A stretch of DNA of 64,000 bases from assembly GCF_900110555.1 (NCBI RefSeq), contig NZ_FOEE01000008.1, positions 62,001 to 126,000 of the forward strand, given 5' to 3'. Positions 18,010-25,767 of this stretch are shown here, one piece after another (the stretch's first letter is position 1; each line of letters opens with the position of its first letter). The stretch comes from Trujillonella endophytica. GTDB lineage: Bacteria; Actinomycetota; Actinomycetes; Mycobacteriales; Geodermatophilaceae. Under the pieces are notes generated by a model. It had not been told where the DNA came from. It was given only the letters and a program-made list of their open reading frames with translations, and ran no database searches. A program made the translations under genes and the position numbers.

Positions 18010-18085
18010 GGTGATCTCCAGGTCGCGGCGGCGTCGGTGCCCCGGCACTGTGCGCCCGTCGTGTTGCGCCGCCGTAGCCGCCGCG

Positions 18086-18187
18086 AGGCCGTCGCGTTGC
18101 CCGCGGCGCGGGCCTCGCGCGAGGCCGTCCCGCCCGCGGCGCGGGTCTCGGGTCAGGCCGTCGCGCCCGCGGCGCGGGTCTCGGGTC
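18086..18187. repeat. Three 33-36-bp tandem repeats with internal hairpins
   Basis: Units begin at 18086 (36 bases), 18122 (33) and 18155 (33), sharing AGGCCGTCGCGYYGCCCGCG-type sequence. Each holds CCCGCGGCGCGGG, a small stem-loop. The last unit runs to the metX stop codon. The array fills the 176-base gap between metX and the oxygenase gene and may act as a terminator cluster for the met operon. Confidence 0.75.
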
Positions 18188-19322
18188 AGGTGCCGAGGAG
18201 TTCGCGGACCAGCGCGCCCACGGCGTCGATCTCGATGAGGAACCCGTCGTGCCCGTACGGGGACCCGATCACCCGCAGCGGGACGCCGAGGCCGTCGGCG
18301 ACCTGCTGCTGCAGCTCCAGGGGGTAGAGCCGGTCGCTGTCCACGCCGGCGACCACGGCGCGCGCGGTCACCCGGGCCAGGGCCGTGTCGACGCCCCCGC
18401 GGCCGCGACCGACGTCCCAGGTGTTCATCGTCTCGGTGAGCACCACGTAGCTGGCCGGGTCGAAGCGGACGGCCAGCTTGTCGGCGTGGTGGTCGAGGTA
18501 GGAGGCGACCTCGAACCGACCGGTAGCGGACGTCCGGTTGCCGAACCGCTCCTGGAGCTCCACGGAGCTGCGGTAGGTGAGGTGCGCGATCCGCCGGGCC
18601 ACGCCGAGCCCGGCGACGGGGCCGGGGCCGGGGAGGTAGTCGCCGCCGGCCCAGGCCGGGTCGACGCGGACCGCGGTCTGCTGCGTGGTCTGGGTGCCCA
18701 GCTGGTCGGCGGTCACCGCCGCGCCGGAGGCCAGGAAGAACAGGCTCGCGACCCGGTCGGGGTGGGCGACGGCCCACTCCAGGGCGCGCATGCCGCCCAT
18801 CGAGCCGCCCAGCACGGCCGCCCAGCGGCGGATGCCGAGCGCATCGGCCAGGGCCGCCTCCACCGCGACCTGGTCGGCGACCGTCACGGCCGGGAAGCGT
18901 GATCCCCAGGGGGCGCCGTCCGGTGCGGTCGACGAGGGTCCCGTGCTGCCCTGGCAGCCGCCGAGCACGTTGGCGCAGACGACGAACAGCCGGTCGGTGT
19001 CCAGCGGGGCGCCGGGGCCGACCAGGCCCTCCCACCAGCCGGCCGTGGGGTGCCCCGGGCCGGCCGGGCCGGCCAGGTGGCTGTCGCCGGTGAGGGCGTG
19101 CTCGACCAGCACCGCGTTGCCGCCGTCGGGGGCGAGCTCGCCCCACGTCTCGTAGGCGACGCGCACACCGGGCAGCACGCCGCCGCGCTCCAGGGCCAGC
19201 GGGCCGTCGAGGACCGTGTCCAGCTGGCAGAACAGCCGGGAGCCGACCGGGTCGCCGTCCCGCCAGCCGCCGGTGCGGGCGGGGGTCCGGGGCGCCGGTC
19301 CGGCACCCCGGACCCCCGCCAC
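18186..19322 (-). CDS. metX: Homoserine O-acetyltransferase
   Basis: A 378-residue MetX that acetylates L-homoserine with acetyl-CoA for methionine synthesis. It has an alpha/beta-hydrolase fold with VEHALTGDSHLAGP, the nucleophile S174 in GGSMGG, D330 (VDSDRLYP) and H358 (GHDGF). GTG 19322 begins one base after the metY stop. The pair forms a two-gene operon behind a SAM riboswitch. The stop codon lies within a tandem hairpin array. Confidence 0.95.
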   Translation of the reverse strand: MAGVRGAGPAPRTPARTGGWRDGDPVGSRLFCQLDTVLDGPLALERGGVLPGVRVAYETWGELAPDGGNAVLVEHALTGDSHLAGPAGPGHPTAGWWEGLVGPGAPLDTDRLFVVCANVLGGCQGSTGPSSTAPDGAPWGSRFPAVTVADQVAVEAALADALGIRRWAAVLGGSMGGMRALEWAVAHPDRVASLFFLASGAAVTADQLGTQTTQQTAVRVDPAWAGGDYLPGPGPVAGLGVARRIAHLTYRSSVELQERFGNRTSATGRFEVASYLDHHADKLAVRFDPASYVVLTETMNTWDVGRGRGGVDTALARVTARAVVAGVDSDRLYPLELQQQVADGLGVPLRVIGSPYGHDGFLIEIDAVGALVRELLGT

Positions 19323-19323
19323 G

Positions 19324-20616
19324 TCACGCCTCCTTGGCGGCGCGGAAACCGGCCTCCAGGTCGGCGATGATGTCCTCGATGCCCTCCAGGCCCACCGCGA
19401 GGCGGACCAGGCCCGGGGTGACGCCGGTGGTCAGCTGCTCCTCGGGGGTGAGCTGGGAGTGCGTCGTCGACGCCGGGTGGATCACCAGGCTGCGCACGTC
19501 GCCGATGTTGGCCACGTGGCTGTGCAGCTCCAGCGCGTCGACGAAGCGCTTGCCGGCCTCGACGCCGCCGTGCAGCTCGAAGGTGAGGACGGCGCCCGCG
19601 CCCTTCGGGGCGTACTTCTGCTGGGCGGCGTGCCACGGCGAGGACTCCAGGCCCGGGTAGTTGACCCGGTCGACGGCGTCGTGCCCCTCGAGGAACTGCG
19701 CCACCTTCAGCGCGTTCTGCACGTGCCGGTCCATGCGCAGCGACAGCGTCTCGATCCCCTGCACCACGAGGAACGCGTTGAACGGGCTGATCGCGGGGCC
19801 GAGGTCGCGCAGCAGCTGCACGCGCGCCTTGAGGGCGAACGCCGGCGCACCGAGGGAGGCATAGACGACCCCGTGGTACGTCGGGTCCGGGGTTGTGAAG
19901 CCGGGGAACTTGCCGCTGGTCCAGTCGAAGTTGCCCGAGTCGACGATGACGCCGGCGATCGCGGTGCCGTGGCCGCCCAGGTACTTGGTGGCGGAGTGGA
20001 CGACGATGTCGGCGCCGAACTCGATCGGCCGGATCAGGTACGGCGTGGCGATCGTGTTGTCCACGATCAGCGGGACGCCGTTGCGGTGCGCGACCTCGGA
20101 GACGGCGCTGATGTCGAGGATGTCGCCCTTGGGGTTGCCGATCGTCTCGGCGTAGAAGGCCTTGGTGTTCTCCTGGACCAGGGACTGCCAGTTCTCCGGG
20201 TCGTCGGGGTCCTCGACGAAGGACACCGTGACGCCGAGCTTGGGCAGCGAGTGGTGCAGCAGGTTGTACGTGCCGCCGTACAGCGACGCCGAGGCGACGA
20301 TGTGGCTGCCGGCCTCGGCGAGGTTGAGGATCGCGAGGGTCTCGGCGGCCTGGCCGCTGGCGACGGCCAGCGCGGCCACGCCGCCCTCGAGCGACGCGAC
20401 GCGCTGCTCGAGCGCGTCCTGCGTCGGGTTCATGATCCGCGTGTAGATGTTGCCCATCTCGGCGAGCGCGAACAGGTCGGCGGCGTGCTGGGCGTCGCGG
20501 AACTGGTAGCTCGTCGTCGCGTAGATGGGCAGCGCGCGGGCGCCGGTGGTCGGGTCGGGGCTCGTGCCGGCGTGGATCTGCCGGGTCTCGAAGCTCCAGC
20601 TCTGGGGGTCGGTCAT
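19324..20616 (-). CDS. metY: O-acetylhomoserine sulfhydrylase
   Basis: A 430-residue PLP enzyme of the Cys/Met metabolism family that makes homocysteine from O-acetylhomoserine and sulfide. Visible marks are FETRQIHAG, YTRIMNPTQDALEQRVASLEGG, IVDNTIATPYLIRP and the PLP lysine K211 in SATKYLGGH. The ATG at 20616 has GAGGAG close upstream. It is the first gene of the metY-metX operon, about 80 bases after the riboswitch aptamer. Some members also use O-acetylserine. Confidence 0.95.
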   Translation of the reverse strand: MTDPQSWSFETRQIHAGTSPDPTTGARALPIYATTSYQFRDAQHAADLFALAEMGNIYTRIMNPTQDALEQRVASLEGGVAALAVASGQAAETLAILNLAEAGSHIVASASLYGGTYNLLHHSLPKLGVTVSFVEDPDDPENWQSLVQENTKAFYAETIGNPKGDILDISAVSEVAHRNGVPLIVDNTIATPYLIRPIEFGADIVVHSATKYLGGHGTAIAGVIVDSGNFDWTSGKFPGFTTPDPTYHGVVYASLGAPAFALKARVQLLRDLGPAISPFNAFLVVQGIETLSLRMDRHVQNALKVAQFLEGHDAVDRVNYPGLESSPWHAAQQKYAPKGAGAVLTFELHGGVEAGKRFVDALELHSHVANIGDVRSLVIHPASTTHSQLTPEEQLTTGVTPGLVRLAVGLEGIEDIIADLEAGFRAAKEA

Positions 20617-20693
20617 GCGCCGGTCTCCTCTCGTCGGGAGACCCGGCGGCGCACCGGAACTCCGTCTTGCCGGGCGGCGGGCGCCGTCCGACC

Positions 20694-20773
20694 GGCTCTT
20701 CCCCTGGAGCACCTCGACGGAGTGGAGGTTGCCGGGCAGCCAGCCAGGTGCTTGTCACTGCCTCTCGGAAGCC
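20694..20773 (-). promoter_or_regulatory. SAM riboswitch (SAM-I/IV clan, probably SAM-IV)
   Basis: On the minus strand the leader of metY contains GAGAGGCAGUGACAAGCACC, then CUGCCCGGCAACCUCC and GAGGUGCUCCAGGGGAAGAGCC, the order and sequence of the SAM-I/IV aptamer core. Ends GGCUUCC and GGAAGAGCC can form P1. Position ahead of methionine genes fits repression by S-adenosylmethionine. Subclass is judged by memory of the actinobacterial consensus. Confidence 0.85.
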
Positions 20774-20836
20774 TGCCCAGAAGATATCCGCTCACCCGCC
20801 CCAGGCGTCACAGGGGTTCGGGTGGGGGCCGGGCGA

Positions 20837-21367
20837 TCATGACGTCGGCGCGCTGCTCCCGCCGGTCGAGGGGCGGGTCGTCGTCGGCGAGCGGCTGGTG
20901 GTGGGCGCCTCCGACTCCTCCTCGTCGCCCTGCCCGCCCGTGCCGTCGCCGGTCGTCGTGGGCTCGCCGGAGGGATCGCTCGAGGGCTCGCCGTCCTCCG
21001 TCGGTGTCGGCTCCTCGTCGCCGCCCGTGGTGGTCGGCTCCGTCGTCGGCACGGACGTGGGAGTCGGCTCGGTCGCCGGCTCGGGGGCCGGGGTGGTCTC
21101 CGTGGCGGGGACGACCGGCGCCTCGCGGGTGTCGCCCGCCGGTGCGGGGTCGGTCTCGGGCCGCACGTACAGGTAGAGGAGGCCGATGGCGAGGAACAGG
21201 ACGACCAGCACGACGGTCGACGTGCGGGCGCGGCCCAGCCGGCGCGGGATGCCCGACCACCAGCGGCGCGGGCCCTCGGCCGGTGCCGTGGTCACGGTGG
21301 GCGCGGGGGCGGTCGGCATGGTGCGGGTGGGCTCCTCGGGCGGCGGCGGCCCGTCGGGGGGCGTCAC
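20837..21367 (-). CDS. Single-pass membrane protein with Pro/Thr/Glu-rich tail
   Basis: A 176-residue protein starting at GTG 21367, whose GTGA overlaps the MscS stop. About 50 residues (with RRWWSGIPRRLGRAR) precede one membrane segment (TVVLVVLFLAIGLLYLYV). The following ~105 residues are low-complexity Thr, Pro, Glu, Gly and Ser, probably on the outside. It has no recognisable domain. Coupling to the mechanosensitive channel suggests an accessory or wall-spanning role, but that is a guess. Confidence 0.7.
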   Translation of the reverse strand: MTPPDGPPPPEEPTRTMPTAPAPTVTTAPAEGPRRWWSGIPRRLGRARTSTVVLVVLFLAIGLLYLYVRPETDPAPAGDTREAPVVPATETTPAPEPATEPTPTSVPTTEPTTTGGDEEPTPTEDGEPSSDPSGEPTTTGDGTGGQGDEEESEAPTTSRSPTTTRPSTGGSSAPTS

Positions 21368-22245
21368 TCGTCGTCCCCGGTGCCGGTCGGGGCCGGCCCG
21401 GCGGCCGGCGTCGGCACGCTGAGGCCCTGGCGGCGGAAGGCCAGCACCACCCGGGACCGCAGGTCCCGGCCGACCTCGAACTGCTTGCCCGGCAGGGTCC
21501 GCGCGACCATCCGCACGTTCACCTCGTCCAGCCCCAGGCTCATCACGCCCATGACGGAGGGCTCGTCGAGCAGCAGCGGCTTGAGGCGGGGATCGGCGAA
21601 GGCCTCGCGCCCCACGCCCCGCAGGATGTCGTTGACCTGGTTGACGTCGACGCTGGTCGGCACGGGGACGTCGACGACCGCGCGGGCCCAGTCGCGGGAC
21701 AGGTTGACGACCTTGACGATCTGCCCGTTCGGCAGCGTGACCACCTCGCCGTCGGGCGACCGGAGCCGGGTGATCCGCAGCGTGACGTCCTCGACGGTGC
21801 CGGTGGCCGGGTCACCGCCGCCGACCACCTGGATGGAGACGACGTCGCCGAAGCCGTACTGCCGCTCGGTGATGATGAAGAACCCCGCCAGGACGTCGCC
21901 GACGATCCGCTGGGCGCCGAAGCCGAGGCCGACGCCGAGCACGGTCGCCGGCGCCACGAGCCCGGTGACGGGCACGCCGAGCCGGTCGAGCACGAAGAAC
22001 ACCGAGACCGCGTAGATCAGGACGATCAGCGTCCAGGTGACCACCTGGGTCAGCGAGTGCCGGTGCTTGGCGGCCTCGGAGCGGACGAGCGCGTCGCCGC
22101 CGGTGGAGCGCCGGTCGATGTCGTCGGTGATCTTCCGGCCGGTCCAGGACACGAGCCGGGCGAGCAGTACGGATGCCAGGACGATCAGCACGATCTCCAG
22201 GCCGTGGCCCGCCAGCCACTCCAGCAGGTCCTCGAGCGGTTGCAC
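21364..22245 (-). CDS. Small-conductance mechanosensitive channel (MscS)
   Basis: A 293-residue MscS-type channel that releases solutes during hypo-osmotic shock. It has an N-terminal membrane segment (GLEIVLIVLASVLLARLV), a second around TQVVTWTLIVLIYAVSVFFV, the pore helix region GLGFGAQRIVGDVLAGFFII, then the beta domain (FGDVVSIQVVGGGDPATGTV, VVTLPNGQIVKVVNLSR). GTG 22245 follows GAGAGGACC and fits the family; the upstream in-frame extension is polar and unlikely. The downstream gene overlaps by 4 bases. Confidence 0.9.
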   Translation of the reverse strand: MQPLEDLLEWLAGHGLEIVLIVLASVLLARLVSWTGRKITDDIDRRSTGGDALVRSEAAKHRHSLTQVVTWTLIVLIYAVSVFFVLDRLGVPVTGLVAPATVLGVGLGFGAQRIVGDVLAGFFIITERQYGFGDVVSIQVVGGGDPATGTVEDVTLRITRLRSPDGEVVTLPNGQIVKVVNLSRDWARAVVDVPVPTSVDVNQVNDILRGVGREAFADPRLKPLLLDEPSVMGVMSLGLDEVNVRMVARTLPGKQFEVGRDLRSRVVLAFRRQGLSVPTPAAGPAPTGTGDDE

Positions 22246-22332
22246 GGGGTCCTCTCGGTCGACGTGGGGGAGTTCGGCGTCCACCCTTCCGTCCCGTCGC
22301 CGGACGGGCCAGTCCGGCCCCACGGGCGGCGG

Positions 22333-22713
22333 TCAGCCGGCCGGGCCGTCCCGGCGGGTGAGCCACAGCGCCGTCGCCAGCCATGCGGCGGCGGCGACCG
22401 CGACGAGCACCCACAGCCAGCGCAGCGGCTCGCCGGCGGTGGAGAGCACCAGCAGGCAGCTCACGACCAGCACGGCACCGGAGACGGTGAGCGAGCGCAG
22501 CAGGACGTCGACCGTGCCGGGCCCGGGGACGGCGACGAAGACGACGACCGCGACGAGGCCGAGGAACACGGCCAGCCCGGAGAGGTAGACCGCGGCGAGG
22601 CCGTACTGCGCGGGCAGGGCGACGCCGGCCAGCCCGAAGAGGACGGCGGCGAGCCCGAGCAGGAGCAGCGTGCGCCGCCGGCGCGGCGACCACGGCGGGC
22701 GCGGGGAGGTCAC
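22333..22713 (-). CDS. Small four-helix membrane protein, unknown
   Basis: A 126-residue protein with a basic N-terminus (SPRPPWSPRRRR) and four hydrophobic segments: LLLLGLAAVLFGLAGVAL, a second after QYGLAAVY, SGAVLVVSCLLVL, and LVAVAAAAWLATALWL. GTG 22713 is chosen for the short basic leader. It is 87 bases upstream of the MscS gene on the same strand, so it may be the first gene of that unit. I recognise no family. Confidence 0.65.
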   Translation of the reverse strand: MTSPRPPWSPRRRRTLLLLGLAAVLFGLAGVALPAQYGLAAVYLSGLAVFLGLVAVVVFVAVPGPGTVDVLLRSLTVSGAVLVVSCLLVLSTAGEPLRWLWVLVAVAAAAWLATALWLTRRDGPAG

Positions 22714-22848
22714 GGACCGAGGGTCCCTGCTGCGCGCGCGGAGCGCATCGGACCGGAGGACGACCCGCCGATGGGTTCGCCCTGCCGCCGGGTAGCGACA
22801 CCGGGGTGGGTAGGGGGCACGGCCGGGTACGGGGACTACCGTCCGGCG

Positions 22849-23805
22849 GTGCCCTCCGCCGTCCGTCCCGGCCTCGGCTACGCCGCCACCATCGGCGCCG
22901 CCGCCCTGTTCGGGATCAACGGCACCGTGTCGACGCTGGCCCTGCAGGCCGGCGTGGAGCCCACCCGGCTGGTGGCGCTCCGGTGCACGGGGGCGGCGCT
23001 CGGGCTGCTGGCGGTCCTCGCGGTGGTCTCCCCGGCGCGCCTGCGGCTGACCCTGCGCGAGGTGCCGTTCCTCGTGGCCTTCGGCATCGTCGGCGTGGCG
23101 CTCACGCAGTTCCTGTACTACGTCGCCATCGACCGCCTTCCGGTGGGCATCGCCCTCGTCTTCGAGATGACCGCACCGGTGCTGATCGCGCTGTACGTGT
23201 GGCTGGTGCGCGGGGAACGGGTGCGCAGCCGGCTGTGGGCGGCGCTGGGGCTGTCGCTGTCGGGGCTGCTGCTGGTCGCCCAGGTGTGGGAGGGCGGCGG
23301 CTCGCTCTCCGCGACCGGGATCGCGGCCGCACTGGGGGCCGCCGTCTGCCTGGCGACCTACTACCTGATGGGCGAGCGCGGGACGACCACCCGCGACCCC
23401 GTGGCTCTGACCTGCTGGAGCTTCGTCGCGGCCGCGCTGTTCTGGTCGGCGGCCGCGCCGTGGTGGGACTTCGACGCCGGCGTGCTCGGCGAACCGGTCC
23501 CGGTGTCCCTGGGCGCCCACGAGGTGCCCCTGGGCGTGCTGGTCGCCTTCATCGTCGTCGGCGGGGCGATCCTGCCGTTCTGGCTGTCGATCGGCGCCCT
23601 GCGGCACCTGCCGCCGACGACGGCGGGCCTGGTCGCGACGATCGAGCCGGTCTTCGCGTCGATCGTCGCCTGGCTGTGGGTGGAGCAGGTGCTCACCGGC
23701 TGGCAGGTGCTGGGTGGGCTGGTCGTCCTCACCGGGATCGCCCTGGCGCAGACGGCCCGGCGGTCGCCCGACGCCCCGCACGTGCCCGAGGTGGCGCCGA
23801 CCTGA
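22849..23805 (+). CDS. EamA/RhaT family transporter
   Basis: A 318-residue drug/metabolite-transporter superfamily protein with ten predicted membrane helices in two EamA repeats (first repeat LGYAATIGAAALFGINGTVS; second repeat includes LSATGIAAALGAAVCLATYYLMG, ending near ATIEPVFASIVAWLWVEQVL). Members export amino acids or other metabolites. GTG 22849 is preceded by a weak Shine-Dalgarno sequence. It is divergent from the small membrane protein; substrate unknown. Confidence 0.9.
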   Translation: MPSAVRPGLGYAATIGAAALFGINGTVSTLALQAGVEPTRLVALRCTGAALGLLAVLAVVSPARLRLTLREVPFLVAFGIVGVALTQFLYYVAIDRLPVGIALVFEMTAPVLIALYVWLVRGERVRSRLWAALGLSLSGLLLVAQVWEGGGSLSATGIAAALGAAVCLATYYLMGERGTTTRDPVALTCWSFVAAALFWSAAAPWWDFDAGVLGEPVPVSLGAHEVPLGVLVAFIVVGGAILPFWLSIGALRHLPPTTAGLVATIEPVFASIVAWLWVEQVLTGWQVLGGLVVLTGIALAQTARRSPDAPHVPEVAPT

Positions 23806-23830
23806 TCCGGGGATTCCCTCCGGCAGTCGT

Positions 23831-23849
23831 GCAGGTTAGCCTCGCCTAA
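23831..23849 (+). promoter_or_regulatory. DtxR/IdeR iron box
   Basis: gcaggttagcctcgcctaa matches the 19-base iron-box consensus (TTAGGTTAGSCTMACCTAA) at most positions. It lies 44 bases upstream of the SIP gene start. A second box at 28097 precedes the ABC permease genes, so both outer ends of this island carry the site. Repression in iron-replete cells is expected. Confidence 0.85.
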
Positions 23850-23892
23850 TCCGCCGTCCGCCCGGGTCGGCGCCGAGGATCGGGGACCGCTC

Positions 23893-24834
23893 GTGACGAC
23901 CACTGTCGAGGACGTGCAGGTGGCGGACCCCGTCGAGGCGCCCGGCTGGCGCTTCTACGACACGGTCGTGACCGGCACCCGCCGCCTGGGCCCGAGCATC
24001 GTCCGGCTGACGCTGGGCGGCCCCGAGCTGGCCGGCTTCGGCGCCGCCGGTGACGACCAGCGCATCAAGTTCGTGCTGCCCCGGCCCGGCACCGACATCA
24101 GCGGGCTGATGGTCGGCGGCGCCGACTGGTACGCCGCCTACTGCGCGATGCCCGACGAGGTGCGGCCGTTCCTGCGCACGTACACGGTGCGCGCGGCCCG
24201 GCCCGACCGCGCGGAGCTCGACGTGGACGTCGTCCTGCACGGCGTGGGCGAGGGCCACGCCGGCCCGGCCGCTGCGTGGGCCGCGGCGGCCGTCCCTGGC
24301 GACCGGCTCGTGCTGCTGGGCCCCGACCGGCCCGGCGCGGGGCGGATGTGGGGTGTGGAGTGGGCTCCACCGGCCACCGCGCACACGTTGCTGCTGGCCG
24401 CGGACGAGACGGCGGTCCCCGCGGTGGGCGCCATCCTCGAGTGCCTGGCTCCCGGGCGCCGCGTCGTCGCGCTGCTGGAAATCCCCGAGGCCGGCGACGC
24501 GCAGGAGCTCGACGTCGCCGCGGGCGTGACCGTGCGGTGGCTGCCGCGGGCGGGTCGCGCGCGGGGCGAGCTCCTCGTCCCGGCGGTGCACGCGGCGCTG
24601 TGCGAGCTGGGCATCGTCGGCTCCGGCGCGCACCCCGACGTGGAGGACGTCGACGTGGACGCGGAGCCGCTGTGGGAGGTCCCCGACCCCGATGCGACCG
24701 CCGGCTGCTACGCCTGGCTGGCCGGCGAGGCCGGCGTGGTGAAGCAGCTGCGCCGCCACCTGGTCACCGACCTGGGCGTGCCGCGCAACGAGGTCGCGTT
24801 CATGGGCTACTGGCGGCTCGGCGTCGCGAGTTGA
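23893..24834 (+). CDS. Siderophore-interacting FAD ferric reductase (SIP family)
   Basis: A 313-residue ViuB/SIP-family flavoprotein that reduces ferric siderophores in the cytosol to free iron. The FAD-binding motif is RTYTVRAARP; the C-terminal NAD(P)H-like domain holds LLLAADETAVPAVGAILECL and AGEAGVVKQLRRHLV. GTG 23893 follows the iron box by 44 bases. It converges with the FecCDE-type importer, with a hairpin between them; together they make an uptake-and-release unit. Confidence 0.92.
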   Translation: MTTTVEDVQVADPVEAPGWRFYDTVVTGTRRLGPSIVRLTLGGPELAGFGAAGDDQRIKFVLPRPGTDISGLMVGGADWYAAYCAMPDEVRPFLRTYTVRAARPDRAELDVDVVLHGVGEGHAGPAAAWAAAAVPGDRLVLLGPDRPGAGRMWGVEWAPPATAHTLLLAADETAVPAVGAILECLAPGRRVVALLEIPEAGDAQELDVAAGVTVRWLPRAGRARGELLVPAVHAALCELGIVGSGAHPDVEDVDVDAEPLWEVPDPDATAGCYAWLAGEAGVVKQLRRHLVTDLGVPRNEVAFMGYWRLGVAS

Positions 24835-24857
24835 GCTCGTGCGGCACAGGAAGCTCC

Positions 24858-24886
24858 CCCCGCGTCCTGGTCGCCGCGACGCGGGG
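24858..24886. terminator. Bidirectional terminator hairpin
   Basis: Arms CCCCGCGTC (24858-24866) and GACGCGGGG (24878-24886) lie in the 60-base gap between the convergent SIP and ABC ATPase genes. Confidence 0.75.
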
Positions 24887-24894
24887 TGTGTCTC

Positions 24895-25767
24895 CTAGGC
24901 CGGTGCCGGCAGCTTCGGGCCGTGCAGGCGGCGGACCGGGACGACCATCGGGGTGCCGGCCACCGGGTCGGGCACGACGCGCGCCTCGAGCTCGAAGACG
25001 TCGGCCATCAGCTGCTCGGTGAGCACCTCGGACGGCGTGCCGGAGGCCACCAGTACGCCGTCGCGCATCGCGACGAGCCGCTGGGCGTACCGCGCGGCCA
25101 GGTTCAGGTCGTGCAGGACGACGACGATCGTCCGGCCGCGCTCGGCGTGCAGCCGCGCCACCAGCTCGAGGACGTCGATCTGGTGGGCCATGTCGAGGTA
25201 GGTCGTCGGCTCGTCCAGCAGCAGCAGGTCGGTGCCCTGGGCCAGGGCCATGGAGATCCAGGCGCGCTGCCGCTGGCCGCCCGACAGCGCCTCGACCGGG
25301 CGGTCGGCCAGCTCGGTCATGTCGGTCCAGGCAAGGGACTCGGCGACGGCGAGCTCGTCGTCCCGGGACCACTGGCGCAGGAAGCTCTGGTGCGGGTGCC
25401 GGCCACGGGCGACGAGGTCGGCCACGGTGAGGCCGTCGGGTGCGGTAGGGGTCTGGGGCAGCAGCCCCAGCACGCGCGCCACCTCCCGGGTCGACGTCTT
25501 CGCGATCGCCCGGCCGTCGAGCAGGACCTGGCCCGACGCCGGCCGGAGCAGCCGGCCCAGCGCCTTGAGCAGGGTGGACTTGCCGCAGCCGTTCGGCCCG
25601 ACGATCGCGGTGAACGACCCCTCGGTGAGGGCCAGGTCGAGGTCGTGGACGACGACACGGTCGTCGTAGGCCAGGCGCACGGCCTCCGCGGCGAGGCGGA
25701 CCGGTCCGTCCGGGGCTCCCGGTCGGGGGCCGGGGGTCTTCGTCAGGTCGGCGAGGTGGGTGGTCAC
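24895..25767 (-). CDS. Iron-siderophore ABC transporter ATPase
   Basis: A 290-residue FecE/FepC-type ATPase. Walker A is GPNGCGKST, the signature LSGGQRQRAWISMALAQ, Walker B LLLLDEPTTYLD and the switch His VLHDLNLAARY. GTG 25767 overlaps the permease stop by 4 bases. It powers import of ferric siderophores with the two permeases upstream. No binding-protein gene is in the island, so the receptor must be encoded elsewhere. Confidence 0.94.
   Translation of the reverse strand: MTTHLADLTKTPGPRPGAPDGPVRLAAEAVRLAYDDRVVVHDLDLALTEGSFTAIVGPNGCGKSTLLKALGRLLRPASGQVLLDGRAIAKTSTREVARVLGLLPQTPTAPDGLTVADLVARGRHPHQSFLRQWSRDDELAVAESLAWTDMTELADRPVEALSGGQRQRAWISMALAQGTDLLLLDEPTTYLDMAHQIDVLELVARLHAERGRTIVVVLHDLNLAARYAQRLVAMRDGVLVASGTPSEVLTEQLMADVFELEARVVPDPVAGTPMVVPVRRLHGPKLPAPA

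Noticed and set aside
19216-22840. Very long plus-strand open frame opposite metY, MscS and neighbours
   Set aside because: Arises from GC-rich third positions of the minus-strand genes; low-complexity Arg/Gly/Ala translation with no domain until the EamA gene begins at 22849.
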